NCBI GenBank assembly: GCA_934394665.1
Contig: CAKRRS010000004.1
Span: 1 to 64,000 of the forward strand
Direction of reading: 5' to 3'
Length of the DNA stretch: 64,000 nucleotides
DNA from: an uncultured Acetatifactor sp.
GTDB taxonomy: Bacteria; Bacillota; Clostridia; Lachnospirales; Lachnospiraceae
Part shown: positions 43,126-52,242 of the stretch, one piece after another
Layout of the letters: each line of letters opens with the position of its first letter
Numbering within the stretch: position 1 is the first letter of the stretch
Notes under the pieces: model-generated
Database searches by the model: none
What the model was told of the DNA's origin: nothing
The model's input: only the letters and a program-made list of their open reading frames with translations
Translations under genes and position numbers: made by a program

Positions 43126-45960
43126 CTATCTCACCATTGTACGTAATTCCTCTACCGTGAGTTCTTCCGCCGGTCGGAATTCCTCCCCGGACAGATACTC
43201 GTAAATTGCCGCCTGTAATGCTCTTGCCTCTGGATACTGCAGACTTTTATGCAGCTCCATGGTAGATAACAATACTTTTCCGTTCAGACAGTTAAATTCG
43301 ATCAGCTGTGCCATAGGACGTAAATAGGCACAGCTGTCCATCTCCGTAATCACAGATTTCATTGACCCGGGAAGAATCACCGCACGTTTGCCTGCCACGA
43401 TCCACCATTGCCAGTCTGTATGGAAATCCGTCGGAAAATTACGGAATATGGGATGTTCTGTATCAATCAGCTGTCCCATACCGCCTTCCTGTTCCGCGAA
43501 CGTTCCCACCGACCAGAAGTCTGTGGTAAACTGGGTCTTGATGGAATTCGGTAAGCTCTCCCTGTCCGCATCCGGGGACAGATAGACCCTTCCGCCGTTT
43601 TGCAGAACTGCTCTCGTCTGCTCGTCAAATACTCTCGTTTCGTATACATTTTTCGGACATTCCGGGCTCGTTTTTTGATAGACCCACACAGGATAGGTGC
43701 TGGTGCAGTCACCGATACTCACCGTCAGTATGAGTGCCGCCGATACTCCCTTGACCTCCAGAGGAATGTCCAGTCTTCCCAGGGAAGTATAAGTCCCTGG
43801 AGGACAGTTTTTTTGCCTGTCTGCCCGGTCGCATCGAAGCTCTCCTCTTCCGCTATTCACAGCACAGTCCCGGTAACCCAACGTCCAGCCAAGCTCACCC
43901 GTGATGCTCTCTTTTCCGAAATTCGCCACTTCTACTTCCGCTGTCAGATGTTCTCCCTCTTCATAGGTATAGCGGGGCATTTTCACAAAAATACGGCTCT
44001 CTGTGAAAAACTCCCTGAACCGCTCCGGTCTGGCGAAGGGATAAGGCTTCGGTTCCATATGGGAGTTCATCATACCCACCAGAGCCGTTCCCTGTCCCGG
44101 GAAATCCTGCAATCCCAATAGTGAAATGCCCGACAGCTCCCTTGTGCGCATGGCGGCTTCAATTTCCTCCCGGTAGGCCAGCCGTGACAGTTCTCCGGTG
44201 GCCTCCACGTATTTTTTCCATACAGGCAATAGTCCCCGTTCCTCTACGCGCTTCCGAATCAGTTTCAGATTCACCGGATCCGAAATTCCCTGAAAGCTTT
44301 CCAGTTCCCCAAAATCCGGCAGTACCTCAAACTGTCCCACCTCGAAACTGAATACCGGCTTTGTATAGCTTTTGCGGATCTCTGCCATCGCCGCATCATA
44401 AGTGTGATCCGCCGATGGATAATTTTCGTTGATATATCCCCGCATCCCGGAGAACGTCCCCCGGATCACCACATCCTTACAGCTCTGGGAAGTATAGAAA
44501 TCACTCTCCGGGTCACAGCCCTCTTCTCCGTAAAAGGTGTTGGAGCCGTTTGCATATAATCGGGTGGGATCCAGCTGTTTTGCGGTTCTGACCAGATCCT
44601 GCATTCGATCTCTGCCTTCACCTCTGGCCTGCAGTTCATTCCCCAGCGTCAGCATCACAAAAGAAGGATGATTGGCATAGGTTCTCAATATGGCTGTAAG
44701 CTCCGTACGATAATAGCGGATGCTTTCTTCTGTCGCAAAAGCATCTTTCGGGTTCCAGTTGGACAGTTCCGGCTGCAATAGCATTCCCAGTTCGTCTGCC
44801 GCGGTAAAGGCCGCTTCCGGCTCACAGTGGGAATGGAAGCGAACGCAGTTAATGCCATAGCTGCGATATTTTTGCAGGATTTCTTTCCATTCCGAAACGG
44901 TCATGGGCGGATGTCCGGTCTCCGGGTATTCCGCACAATTTGCCTCACTTCGTAAGAAGATCGTCCTGCCGTTCAGGGCAAATCTGCCGCTGCCGTTATC
45001 GCCAAATATGCGGATGCCGAAGCGGGTGCAGTATTCGACAGAGCTGTTGACTCCGTGTTCTGCTGCCGTCCCGCTGTCAAGTGTTGCCGCCATCTCATAG
45101 AGATTACCTTCCTCTTCGTCCCACAGCTTCACATTTTCCCGCAGAGGAAGATCACGGAACCAGATCTCCACTGTTTTCCGGTTCTCCGGTCCAGCTGCTT
45201 CGATTTTTGTCAATGCGTCACCCAGGTGCGTGAAAATTTCCGCTGATTTCTGTGTTTTCCCGAATTCCTCTGTTTCAGCCAGTGCCTCTGACCGTAATAT
45301 GATTTTCGCATCTTTTAAGGTTTCCTTCGCACCCGGTGCCAGTTCCACGCAGACATCTGCCACATATCCGCCGCTCCTCTTCAACTTCTTCGGATATATG
45401 CGGACACATTCAATAAAATTCTTCGGTCTGGTATACATGCATAAGTTTCCGAGGATACCGTTCCAGTTGGTCTGTGTCTCATCCGTTGCTGCGGAAGAAT
45501 AGCAGATTGCATCTTTCGGCATTCCGGGATAACTGTTGTCCGAAAAGAACGTCAGCTCATGTTCTCCCGGTGTCACTCCGGTGAGTTCAAAAATATAAGG
45601 CGTACTCAGTGCTCCCTGCCGGAACACCTCGCACTCTCCTCCATCCACCGCCAGCCGAAGCGCTCTTGCCCGCTCTGCCAGAACGAACAGCCTGTCATTT
45701 CCGTAATCCGGCACCGTTACCTTACGGCTGATCCGTGCTTCTCCTTCATAGGTATGCCGTCTGGTAAATCTTGTGGCGATCGGTGCATCCTTGTCTACCT
45801 CTCCCTCAGCGTTACCCAGCGCCGCATCCGGGTGCCATTGATTCGCTCCGACGTCTCTGTGACCGATACCGCTCTCGTCCAAAGTTCCCGGCAGATGCAT
45901 TTGCGCTGCCGTTCCATCCGTCAGTTCCACATGCCAGCTTCCATCCAACAATAGCTTCAT
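43126..45960 (-). CDS. GH2-type glycoside hydrolase
   Basis: 944 residues from the ATG at 45960, where the typical GH2 start MKLLLDGSWHVELTDG appears and GGAG lies six bases upstream. The frame is open to 46044, but that extra stretch begins at the predicted transcription start. Order: sugar-binding jelly-roll, immunoglobulin-like domain, TIM barrel (GINCVRFHSHCEPEAAF). The acid/base Glu lies in VMLTLGNELQ and the likely nucleophile in FSFEVGQF. The C-terminal part resembles a glutamine-amidotransferase-like beta/alpha domain. No signal peptide. The substrate is uncertain: galactoside, glucuronide or mannoside. Confidence 0.88.
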   Translation of the reverse strand: MKLLLDGSWHVELTDGTAAQMHLPGTLDESGIGHRDVGANQWHPDAALGNAEGEVDKDAPIATRFTRRHTYEGEARISRKVTVPDYGNDRLFVLAERARALRLAVDGGECEVFRQGALSTPYIFELTGVTPGEHELTFFSDNSYPGMPKDAICYSSAATDETQTNWNGILGNLCMYTRPKNFIECVRIYPKKLKRSGGYVADVCVELAPGAKETLKDAKIILRSEALAETEEFGKTQKSAEIFTHLGDALTKIEAAGPENRKTVEIWFRDLPLRENVKLWDEEEGNLYEMAATLDSGTAAEHGVNSSVEYCTRFGIRIFGDNGSGRFALNGRTIFLRSEANCAEYPETGHPPMTVSEWKEILQKYRSYGINCVRFHSHCEPEAAFTAADELGMLLQPELSNWNPKDAFATEESIRYYRTELTAILRTYANHPSFVMLTLGNELQARGEGRDRMQDLVRTAKQLDPTRLYANGSNTFYGEEGCDPESDFYTSQSCKDVVIRGTFSGMRGYINENYPSADHTYDAAMAEIRKSYTKPVFSFEVGQFEVLPDFGELESFQGISDPVNLKLIRKRVEERGLLPVWKKYVEATGELSRLAYREEIEAAMRTRELSGISLLGLQDFPGQGTALVGMMNSHMEPKPYPFARPERFREFFTESRIFVKMPRYTYEEGEHLTAEVEVANFGKESITGELGWTLGYRDCAVNSGRGELRCDRADRQKNCPPGTYTSLGRLDIPLEVKGVSAALILTVSIGDCTSTYPVWVYQKTSPECPKNVYETRVFDEQTRAVLQNGGRVYLSPDADRESLPNSIKTQFTTDFWSVGTFAEQEGGMGQLIDTEHPIFRNFPTDFHTDWQWWIVAGKRAVILPGSMKSVITEMDSCAYLRPMAQLIEFNCLNGKVLLSTMELHKSLQYPEARALQAAIYEYLSGEEFRPAEELTVEELRTMVR

Positions 45961-46053
45961 ATACGACTCCATTCCATAGACTTTTTTAATGTCGGAAATC
46001 ACATAGCAAATCCTCAATCCTTTTCCCATAGGATCCTTCTTCATTACGGAATC

Positions 46054-46082
46054 ATTATATAGCTTACATTTTATGTTTTAAA
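46054..46082 (-). promoter_or_regulatory. candidate promoter of the GH2-DUF5107-GH35 block
   Basis: Minus strand TATAAT at 46054-46059 with TTTAAA 17 bp upstream (46077-46082). Transcription would start near 46047, leaving an 87-base leader before the favoured GH2 start. Confidence 0.5.
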
Positions 46083-46112
46083 TTCACTATTATGAACTAA
46101 TTTTAATATATG

Positions 46113-46142
46113 TTGCATCATTCTGAACCTTTTTGGTATAAT
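46113..46142 (+). promoter_or_regulatory. promoter of the araC-type gene at 46165
   Basis: Plus strand TTGCAT (46113-46118), 18-bp spacer, TATAAT (46137-46142). The leader is only about 15 bases and consists mostly of the ribosome site. Confidence 0.65.
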
Positions 46143-46164
46143 ATGCGGGAGGAGTTAAGGAAGA

Positions 46165-46983
46165 ATGACAGATAGAAGAACTTTTTTATATGAAGATTTT
46201 GAAATATCCTATGAAGATACAAAAAAAGGGTGGTCCATGCCCTATTCGCATCACCACACCAACTATGAAATCTATATTCTGCTCTCCGGAGAGCGTCTGG
46301 TTACCATCGGCGATATCACCTACCGGGTAGAAGCCGGCATGGCAAGCCTGTTTGAGAGCAATATCTCTCACCGAAGCGTCGGTGACACGGATTATACCGG
46401 GATCTGCATCCATTTTTCAAAACCTTATCTTCTAAAATACTTTTTACCTGCCGTAGTATCTTCCTACCTGACCTGTTTCAAGGCACCGATTATTTTCATT
46501 CCCGAGGATTACAGACAAAAGCTTCTGGACTGGAACGCAGCTTCCTGCTGCAAATCTCCCACTGCCTACCTGTTATTGGCACAGATTCTTACTGATCTCA
46601 ACGATTTTCGTCATCAGTATCCGTTAGATAATGAGATTACCGTCAGCGAGAATAAAGCCTCCGGTTTTCAGCGGATCATTAATTATATTACCACCAACTA
46701 CACAACGATTCAGACCGTCCGGGATATCGCCGAATCCTGTGGAGTCTCCGAAAGCTATGTCCACCGGGCTGTCCGGCAGACGGAATCTCTCACCGTAAAA
46801 GAATATATTAATAAGCTTCGTCTCCGTCATGCCATACACCAGATGGAACGAGGGGGCAATTCTCTCTCTGTCATCAGCAAGACCTGCGGTTTCCAAAGCG
46901 TATCCTATTTTTATCGGGTTTTCAAAAAATACTACGGTATGACACCCACACAATATTTTTCCAAAAAAGAACCTCACTACTGA
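46165..46983 (+). CDS. AraC family regulator beside GH2
   Basis: 272 residues. N-terminal cupin-like domain (SHHHTNYEIYILLSGE, VEAGMASLFESNISH) and a C-terminal double helix-turn-helix (about 170-270; CGVSESYVHRAVRQTES and CGFQSVSYFYRVFKKYYG). It is divergent from the GH2 gene and is the likely regulator of GH2, DUF5107 and GH35. Its last codons and stop lie inside the left arm of the hairpin that terminates ppdK. Confidence 0.92.
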   Translation: MTDRRTFLYEDFEISYEDTKKGWSMPYSHHHTNYEIYILLSGERLVTIGDITYRVEAGMASLFESNISHRSVGDTDYTGICIHFSKPYLLKYFLPAVVSSYLTCFKAPIIFIPEDYRQKLLDWNAASCCKSPTAYLLLAQILTDLNDFRHQYPLDNEITVSENKASGFQRIINYITTNYTTIQTVRDIAESCGVSESYVHRAVRQTESLTVKEYINKLRLRHAIHQMERGGNSLSVISKTCGFQSVSYFYRVFKKYYGMTPTQYFSKKEPHY

Positions 46984-47006
46984 TATTTCTATCAGTAATG
47001 AGGTTC
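46969..47006 (-). terminator. ppdK terminator overlapping the araC 3' end
   Basis: GAACCTCA-TACTGATA pairs with TATCAGTA-TGAGGTTC with one mismatch and a four-base loop, followed on the minus strand by TTTTTT. It begins 72 bp past the ppdK stop. Its left arm includes the last codons and the TGA of the convergent AraC gene. Confidence 0.85.
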
Positions 47007-47078
47007 TCATCTTATTCTCATATACCCCAATTTATTGCTTGCGCAATACCCTCTCAGATCTGCGTGCACACCGCCAAA

Positions 47079-49703
47079 TTACTTATCGGCGATAGCAGCC
47101 TGTGCAGCGGCCAGTCTTGCGATAGGCACACGGAACGGTGAGCAGGATACATAATCCAGACCGATCTTGTGACAGAACTCTACGGAACTGGGATCTCCGC
47201 CGTGCTCACCACAGATACCTACATGCAGCTTAGGATTTACAGGCTTACCAAGCTTGATAGCCATCTCCATCAGCTTGCCGACACCGGTCTGATCCAGCTT
47301 AGCGAACGGATCGTTCTCGAAGATCTTGGTGTCATAGTATGCATTCAGGAACTTACCTGCGTCATCACGGGAGAAGCCGAAGGTCATCTGGGTCAGGTCG
47401 TTGGTACCGAAGCAGAAGAAATCAGCTTCCTTAGCGATCTCGTCAGCGGTCAGAGCAGCTCTGGGGATCTCGATCATGGTACCTACTTCGTACTTCATGT
47501 CGATGCCTGCTGCTGCGATCTCAGCGTCAGCGGTCTCTACTACGATCTTCTTAACGTACTTAAGCTCCTTCACTTCACATACCAGAGGAATCATGATCTC
47601 AGGCTCTACATTCCAATCGGGATGTGCCTTCTTAACCTCGATTGCCGCACGGATAACAGCCTTGGTCTGCATTCTTGCAATTTCAGGATAAGTAACAGCC
47701 AGGCGGCATCCTCTGTGACCCATCATAGGGTTGAACTCATGCAGGGAAGCGATGATGGTCTTGATTGTCTCTACGCTCTTGCCCTGTGCCTTAGCCAGCT
47801 TCTCAATGTCAGCTTCCTCGGTAGGAACGAACTCATGCAGAGGCGGATCCAGGAAACGGATGGTAACAGGGTTGCCCTCCAGAGCCTCATACAGCTGCTT
47901 GAAGTCGTTCTGCTGATAAGGCAGGATCTTCTCCAGTGCTGCTTCTCTCTCCTCTACAGTGTCGGAACAGATCATCTCACGGAATGCTGCGATTCTGTCC
48001 TCTTCGAAGAACATATGCTCAGTACGGCACAGACCGATTCCTTCAGCGCCCAACTCACGAGCCTTCTTAGCATCTGCGGGAGTATCTGCATTGGTACGAA
48101 CTTTTAACTTACGATATTTGTCAGCCCAAGCCATTACACGGCCGAACTCACCTGCGATGGTAGCATCAACAGTCTTGATCTCGCCGTCATAGATGTTACC
48201 GGTAGTACCATCGATGGACAGCCAGTCACCTTCATGGAAGGTCTTACCAGCCAGAGTGAACTGCTTGTTCTCCTCATCCATAGCGATGTCGCCGCATCCG
48301 GATACACAGCAGGTACCCATACCACGAGCAACTACTGCTGCGTGAGAGGTCATACCGCCACGAACGGTCAGGATACCCTGAGAAGCCTTCATACCGGTGA
48401 TATCTTCGGGAGAGGTCTCCAGACGAACCAGAACAACTCTCTCTCCTCTTGCATGCCATTCTTCAGCATCTTCTGCTGTGAATACGATCTTACCGCAGGC
48501 AGCTCCGGGAGAAGCACCAAGTCCCTTACCGATAGGAGTTGCAGCTTTCAGGGCAGCGGTATCGAACTGAGGATGTAACAGAGTATCCAGGTTACGAGGA
48601 TCGATCATTGCAACTGCCTCTTCCTCTGTTCTCATGCCCTCATCTACCAGATCACAAGCGATCTTCAGAGCAGCCTGAGCGGTTCTCTTACCGTTTCTGG
48701 TCTGCAGCATGTACAGCTTACCGTGCTCAACGGTGAACTCCATATCCTGCATATCTCTGTAGTGATCTTCCAGAGTCTTACATACATCCTGGAACTGAGC
48801 AAATGCCTCAGGGAATTTGTCAGCCATTTCAGCGATCTTCATAGGTGTACGAACACCTGCTACTACGTCCTCGCCCTGTGCGTTGGTCAGGAACTCACCG
48901 AACAGACCCTTAGCACCGGTAGCCGGATCTCTGGTAAATGCAACACCGGTACCACAGTCATCACCCATGTTACCGAATGCCATAGACTGAACGTTAACAG
49001 CAGTACCCCAGGAATAAGGGATATCGTTGTCACGACGATAAACGTTTGCACGAGGGTTGTCCCAGGAACGGAATACAGCCTTGATAGCGCCCATCAGCTG
49101 TTCCTTGGGATCATCAGGGAAGTCTACACCGATCTTAGCCTTGTACTCAGCCTTGAACTGGCCAGCCAGTTCCTTCAGATCATCAGCAGTAAGCTCAACG
49201 TCCTGCTTAACACCCTTCTTCTCTTTCATTGCATCGATCAGCTGCTCGAAGTACTTCTTACCTACTTCCATAACAACATCGGAATACATCTGGATAAATC
49301 TTCTATAGCAGTCCCAAGCCCAACGAGGATTGCCGGACTTCTCAGCGATTACGTTAACAACGGTCTCATTCAGACCAAGGTTCAGAATGGTATCCATCAT
49401 ACCGGGCATGGATGCTCTTGCGCCGGAACGAACGGATACTAACAAAGGATTCTCGTGGTCGCCGAACTTTTTGCCGGTGATCTCTTCCATCTTAGTAATG
49501 TACTCGTTGATCTGACCCTGGATCTCTTCGTTGATCTCGCGTCCATCTTCATAATACTGTGTACATGCCTCTGTTGTAATGGTAAATCCCTGAGGAACCG
49601 GCAGACCGATGTTGGTCATCTCAGCCAGGTTCGCGCCCTTACCACCAAGCAGTTCGCGCATGTTTGCATTACCTTCGGTAAACAAATATACCCATTTCTT
49701 CAT
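47079..49703 (-). CDS. ppdK: pyruvate, phosphate dikinase
   Basis: 874 residues, normal length. It interconverts pyruvate, ATP and phosphate with phosphoenolpyruvate, AMP and diphosphate; in clostridia it serves glycolysis or PEP supply. The N-terminal ATP-grasp domain (GGKGANLAEMT, SVRSGARASMPGMMDT) is followed by the swivelling phosphohistidine domain with His454 in GGMTSHAAVVAR and the C-terminal barrel with CRTEHMFFEEDR and the GHRGCRLAVTYPEI and GICGEHGGDP sections. It is single-cistron, with its own promoter at 49798-49826 and terminator at 46969-47006. Confidence 0.98.
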   Translation of the reverse strand: MKKWVYLFTEGNANMRELLGGKGANLAEMTNIGLPVPQGFTITTEACTQYYEDGREINEEIQGQINEYITKMEEITGKKFGDHENPLLVSVRSGARASMPGMMDTILNLGLNETVVNVIAEKSGNPRWAWDCYRRFIQMYSDVVMEVGKKYFEQLIDAMKEKKGVKQDVELTADDLKELAGQFKAEYKAKIGVDFPDDPKEQLMGAIKAVFRSWDNPRANVYRRDNDIPYSWGTAVNVQSMAFGNMGDDCGTGVAFTRDPATGAKGLFGEFLTNAQGEDVVAGVRTPMKIAEMADKFPEAFAQFQDVCKTLEDHYRDMQDMEFTVEHGKLYMLQTRNGKRTAQAALKIACDLVDEGMRTEEEAVAMIDPRNLDTLLHPQFDTAALKAATPIGKGLGASPGAACGKIVFTAEDAEEWHARGERVVLVRLETSPEDITGMKASQGILTVRGGMTSHAAVVARGMGTCCVSGCGDIAMDEENKQFTLAGKTFHEGDWLSIDGTTGNIYDGEIKTVDATIAGEFGRVMAWADKYRKLKVRTNADTPADAKKARELGAEGIGLCRTEHMFFEEDRIAAFREMICSDTVEEREAALEKILPYQQNDFKQLYEALEGNPVTIRFLDPPLHEFVPTEEADIEKLAKAQGKSVETIKTIIASLHEFNPMMGHRGCRLAVTYPEIARMQTKAVIRAAIEVKKAHPDWNVEPEIMIPLVCEVKELKYVKKIVVETADAEIAAAGIDMKYEVGTMIEIPRAALTADEIAKEADFFCFGTNDLTQMTFGFSRDDAGKFLNAYYDTKIFENDPFAKLDQTGVGKLMEMAIKLGKPVNPKLHVGICGEHGGDPSSVEFCHKIGLDYVSCSPFRVPIARLAAAQAAIADK

Positions 49704-49797
49704 ACTTCTTTGTCTCCCTTTTTATAATATTTTTGACAAAACTTTGTAACCCAAACCATTACCGGAGCATTTCGGCTTCGGTTTTTAGTACTTTGCT

Positions 49798-49826
49798 ATT
49801 GTAACAATCTACCAATAGAATATCAA
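49798..49826 (-). promoter_or_regulatory. ppdK promoter
   Basis: Minus strand TTGATA (49821-49826), 17-bp spacer, TACAAT (49798-49803). The predicted start is near 49791, 88 bases before the ppdK ATG. Confidence 0.7.
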
Positions 49827-49925
49827 GCCGAAATTGATAATTTTTTGACAGAGTGCTGATTTTCGTGCATATTGTGTAATTTTCGCATATTGTTTTTGGA
49901 TATATTGTATGGTACTTATGTACTA

Positions 49926-49939
49926 TGTAACCGCTTACA
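49926..49939. promoter_or_regulatory. catabolite-responsive element (cre)-like site
   Basis: TGTAACCGCTTACA fits the CcpA consensus TGWAANCGNTNNCA at every fixed position and is palindromic at its ends. It lies about 100 bp upstream of the ppdK -35 box, so CcpA control of ppdK is possible, by activation more likely than by blocking. Confidence 0.5.
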
Positions 49940-49978
49940 TTTGTTCAACTTTCTTTACGCAGATTTTACAGGACAAAA

Positions 49979-50011
49979 AATCTCCCACCGGATGTATTTC
50001 GATGGGAGATT
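49979..50011 (-). terminator. ohyA terminator
   Basis: AATCTCCCA (49979-49987) pairs with TGGGAGATT (50003-50011) and is followed on the minus strand by TTTTTT. It starts 47 bp past the oleate hydratase stop. Confidence 0.85.
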
Positions 50012-50058
50012 CTACTATTATTTTTCTGTTATATAGATTTCTTCAGGCGCTGATGTGC

Positions 50059-52038
50059 TTATTCCATCATTCCCTCTTTGATAACATTGTGGTCACGCAG
50101 CAGTTTTTCCACTACCGTACCCTTCACTACGCGAAGCAGAGGCTTCTTCAGTGCATTTAAAGGTCCGGGCAGTTCAATCTCCAGAGGAGACATGCCATCC
50201 ATCAGCTTCACGCTGCTGTCCAACAGCTCTCTGATGTCGTATACGCTGCCCCATACCTCAGGCACACCTCTGTCTACACCTAACAGCCCGTAGACTGCTT
50301 CCATAGCGGTTCTGACGGAATACTCTGTGGTGAACACGGTATCTCTCGGAGTCTCTGCGAACTGGCCTAAGAAAGCGAAGTTCACGCAGCCATCGGGAAT
50401 GACATCGGGACGGTCACCCTTGGTTCTGGGCATGAAGAATGCGGTGATATAAGGCATCATGGTAGGTACGCAGACTGCGCTGTGCTCTGCCAGCTCCTCA
50501 ATGTCTTCTACGGGAACACCCAGATGGTACAGCCACTCTTCGGTGATCTCCTTACCGGTACAATCCTTCATAGGCTTCTTGATATAATCTCCGGGTACAT
50601 CAGTGAACAGACCATATACCCATACACATACCTGATTCTTATCCTGCTCCTTGAACTGTCCCTGACGGTTGATGGTCCAAGACAGCAGCCAGCTGGAATC
50701 CTGGCAGCTTACGATACCGCCGGTTACGACCTTACCGGTTCTGGGATCACGTTTGCAGATATTGGTGATATAAGGAATGATCTTGTCATCCAGTGTGGTC
50801 ACGGTAGCGGATTCCCAGTTAGTCTTGGAGATATCGGAACAGAACTTCTCGGGATGTCCGAAGGAAGGATCCTGTTTTGCGATATTCTTCCACAGGCTCC
50901 ATACGCCGCTAGTACGAACTTCTGCATCACCATTGGGTGCATGGTTCTGGTCACCGTAGATGGTGCCCTCGGTACAGCTGCCATTGGTAACGAATACCAG
51001 GTCGTTCTCGGTGAGGACAATACCCTTCTCTACACCTTTTACCTTGCACTCGATCGCCTTGGCTACCTTCTTGCCGTCATTGATATCGAAGATAACGTTG
51101 GTCACTTCGGTATTGAACTGGAAGTCTACGCCTGCCGCCTCCAGATATTTCTTCATAGGAAGGATCAGGGACTCATACTGATTGTACTTGGTGAACTTCA
51201 GAGCACTGAAATCAGGCAGTCCTGAGATATGATGGATGAATCTCTGGAAATAGAGTTTCATCTCCAGTGCGCTGTGCCAGTTCTCGAAAGCGAACATGGT
51301 TCTCCAGTATAACCAGAAAGTAGAGTTAAATACTTCGTCATCGAAGACATCTTCGATGGTCTTGTCATACAGATCCTCGTCCTTTGTCATGAACAGCTTC
51401 ATGATCTCCATGCAGCCCTTCTGGCTTAAGTTGAACTTGCCATCGGTGTGGGCATCCTGTCCGCAATCCTTCGTGGCACGGCACAGGGAGTAGTTGGGAT
51501 CTTCCTTGTTCAGCCAGTAGTACTCATCCAGTACGCTGGCTCCGGGTACTTCCAGAGAGGGGATGCTGCGGAACAGATCCCACAGACATTCGAAATGGTT
51601 CTCCATCTCACGTCCGCCACGCATGACGTAGCCTCTGGCAGGATCAAAAATACCGTCACACGCACCGCCTGCGATATCCATTGCCTCTAAGATGTGGATA
51701 TGGGAACCGGGCATCTGTCCGTCACGTACCAGGAAGCACGCTGCTGCTAAAGATGCCAGACCGCTGCCTACGATGTATGCGTTTTTCTCATCCACACCTT
51801 CCGGCTTCTTCGGTCTTGCGAATGCTTCGTAGTTACCGTTGGAGTAATAGATTCCTTTGCTGTTCTTGTCATATCTGCCAAACTCGGTGTTGCGGTAGTC
51901 TTTCTTGGCTGCCTTGACGGCTGCCTTTCTCTCCTCTTTCTTCACCGCTGCTTTACGTCCCTTAGTTGCTGCAGCCACTGCGCCGGCACCTACTGCCAGT
52001 GCTGCCAGTCCCAGTCCGATGTTATTCTTCTTTGCCAT
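50059..52038 (-). CDS. ohyA: oleate hydratase (MCRA family)
   Basis: 659 residues from the ATG at 52038; a GTG four codons upstream overlaps the ribosome site AAGGTGG. It adds water to the cis-9 double bond of oleate and similar acids to form 10-hydroxy acids and needs FAD. The FAD-binding motif GSGLASLAAACFLV, the GACDG loop and RGGREMENHFECLWDLF are family hallmarks. Before these, the first 55 or so residues are unusual: a hydrophobic Gly/Ala segment (about 7-25) and then a Lys/Ala-rich stretch, which may place the enzyme at the membrane. It lies downstream of a TetR regulator. Confidence 0.95.
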   Translation of the reverse strand: MAKKNNIGLGLAALAVGAGAVAAATKGRKAAVKKEERKAAVKAAKKDYRNTEFGRYDKNSKGIYYSNGNYEAFARPKKPEGVDEKNAYIVGSGLASLAAACFLVRDGQMPGSHIHILEAMDIAGGACDGIFDPARGYVMRGGREMENHFECLWDLFRSIPSLEVPGASVLDEYYWLNKEDPNYSLCRATKDCGQDAHTDGKFNLSQKGCMEIMKLFMTKDEDLYDKTIEDVFDDEVFNSTFWLYWRTMFAFENWHSALEMKLYFQRFIHHISGLPDFSALKFTKYNQYESLILPMKKYLEAAGVDFQFNTEVTNVIFDINDGKKVAKAIECKVKGVEKGIVLTENDLVFVTNGSCTEGTIYGDQNHAPNGDAEVRTSGVWSLWKNIAKQDPSFGHPEKFCSDISKTNWESATVTTLDDKIIPYITNICKRDPRTGKVVTGGIVSCQDSSWLLSWTINRQGQFKEQDKNQVCVWVYGLFTDVPGDYIKKPMKDCTGKEITEEWLYHLGVPVEDIEELAEHSAVCVPTMMPYITAFFMPRTKGDRPDVIPDGCVNFAFLGQFAETPRDTVFTTEYSVRTAMEAVYGLLGVDRGVPEVWGSVYDIRELLDSSVKLMDGMSPLEIELPGPLNALKKPLLRVVKGTVVEKLLRDHNVIKEGMME

Positions 52039-52094
52039 AATGATTACCACCTTTCTTTGATGACTCTCAAATGTTTTTCTTGTTTACAAGTAAG

Positions 52095-52176
52095 ATCATA
52101 CTTCTTTTTTATAAGAAAACCAATTTACAAAAGAGGGGGAATGATAAAGTTTTTATCATACTGCCCGTTTTGTAAA
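52095..52176 (-). promoter_or_regulatory. ohyA promoter with dyad operators
   Basis: Minus strand TTGGTT (52118-52123), 17-bp spacer, TATGAT (52095-52100). A TTTACAAAA box (52124-52132) abuts the -35 and is repeated inverted as TTTTGTAAA at 52168-52176. Between them lies a palindrome, ATGATAAA-GTT-TTTATCAT (52141-52159). These are candidate binding sites for the TetR protein encoded next door. Confidence 0.5.
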
Positions 52177-52242
52177 GTTCCTATACAAATATTATTTTGC
52201 AGATCCGGTTCTATCCGCCTATATCGCCTTGGGCGGCTGATT

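Larger units (their letters stand above)
49704..50058. other. 355-bp intergenic region: ppdK promoter, cre-like site, ohyA terminator
   Basis: No gene. From right to left it holds the ohyA terminator (49979-50011), a cre-like palindrome (49926-49939), the ppdK promoter (49798-49826) and a ppdK leader of about 90 bases with GC-rich pairing potential between ACCGAAG and CTCCGGT stretches. Confidence 0.7.

Noticed and set aside
47169..49442. Plus-strand frames of 239 and 312 codons opposite ppdK
   Set aside because: Shadows of the well-conserved dikinase; no start signals or domains.
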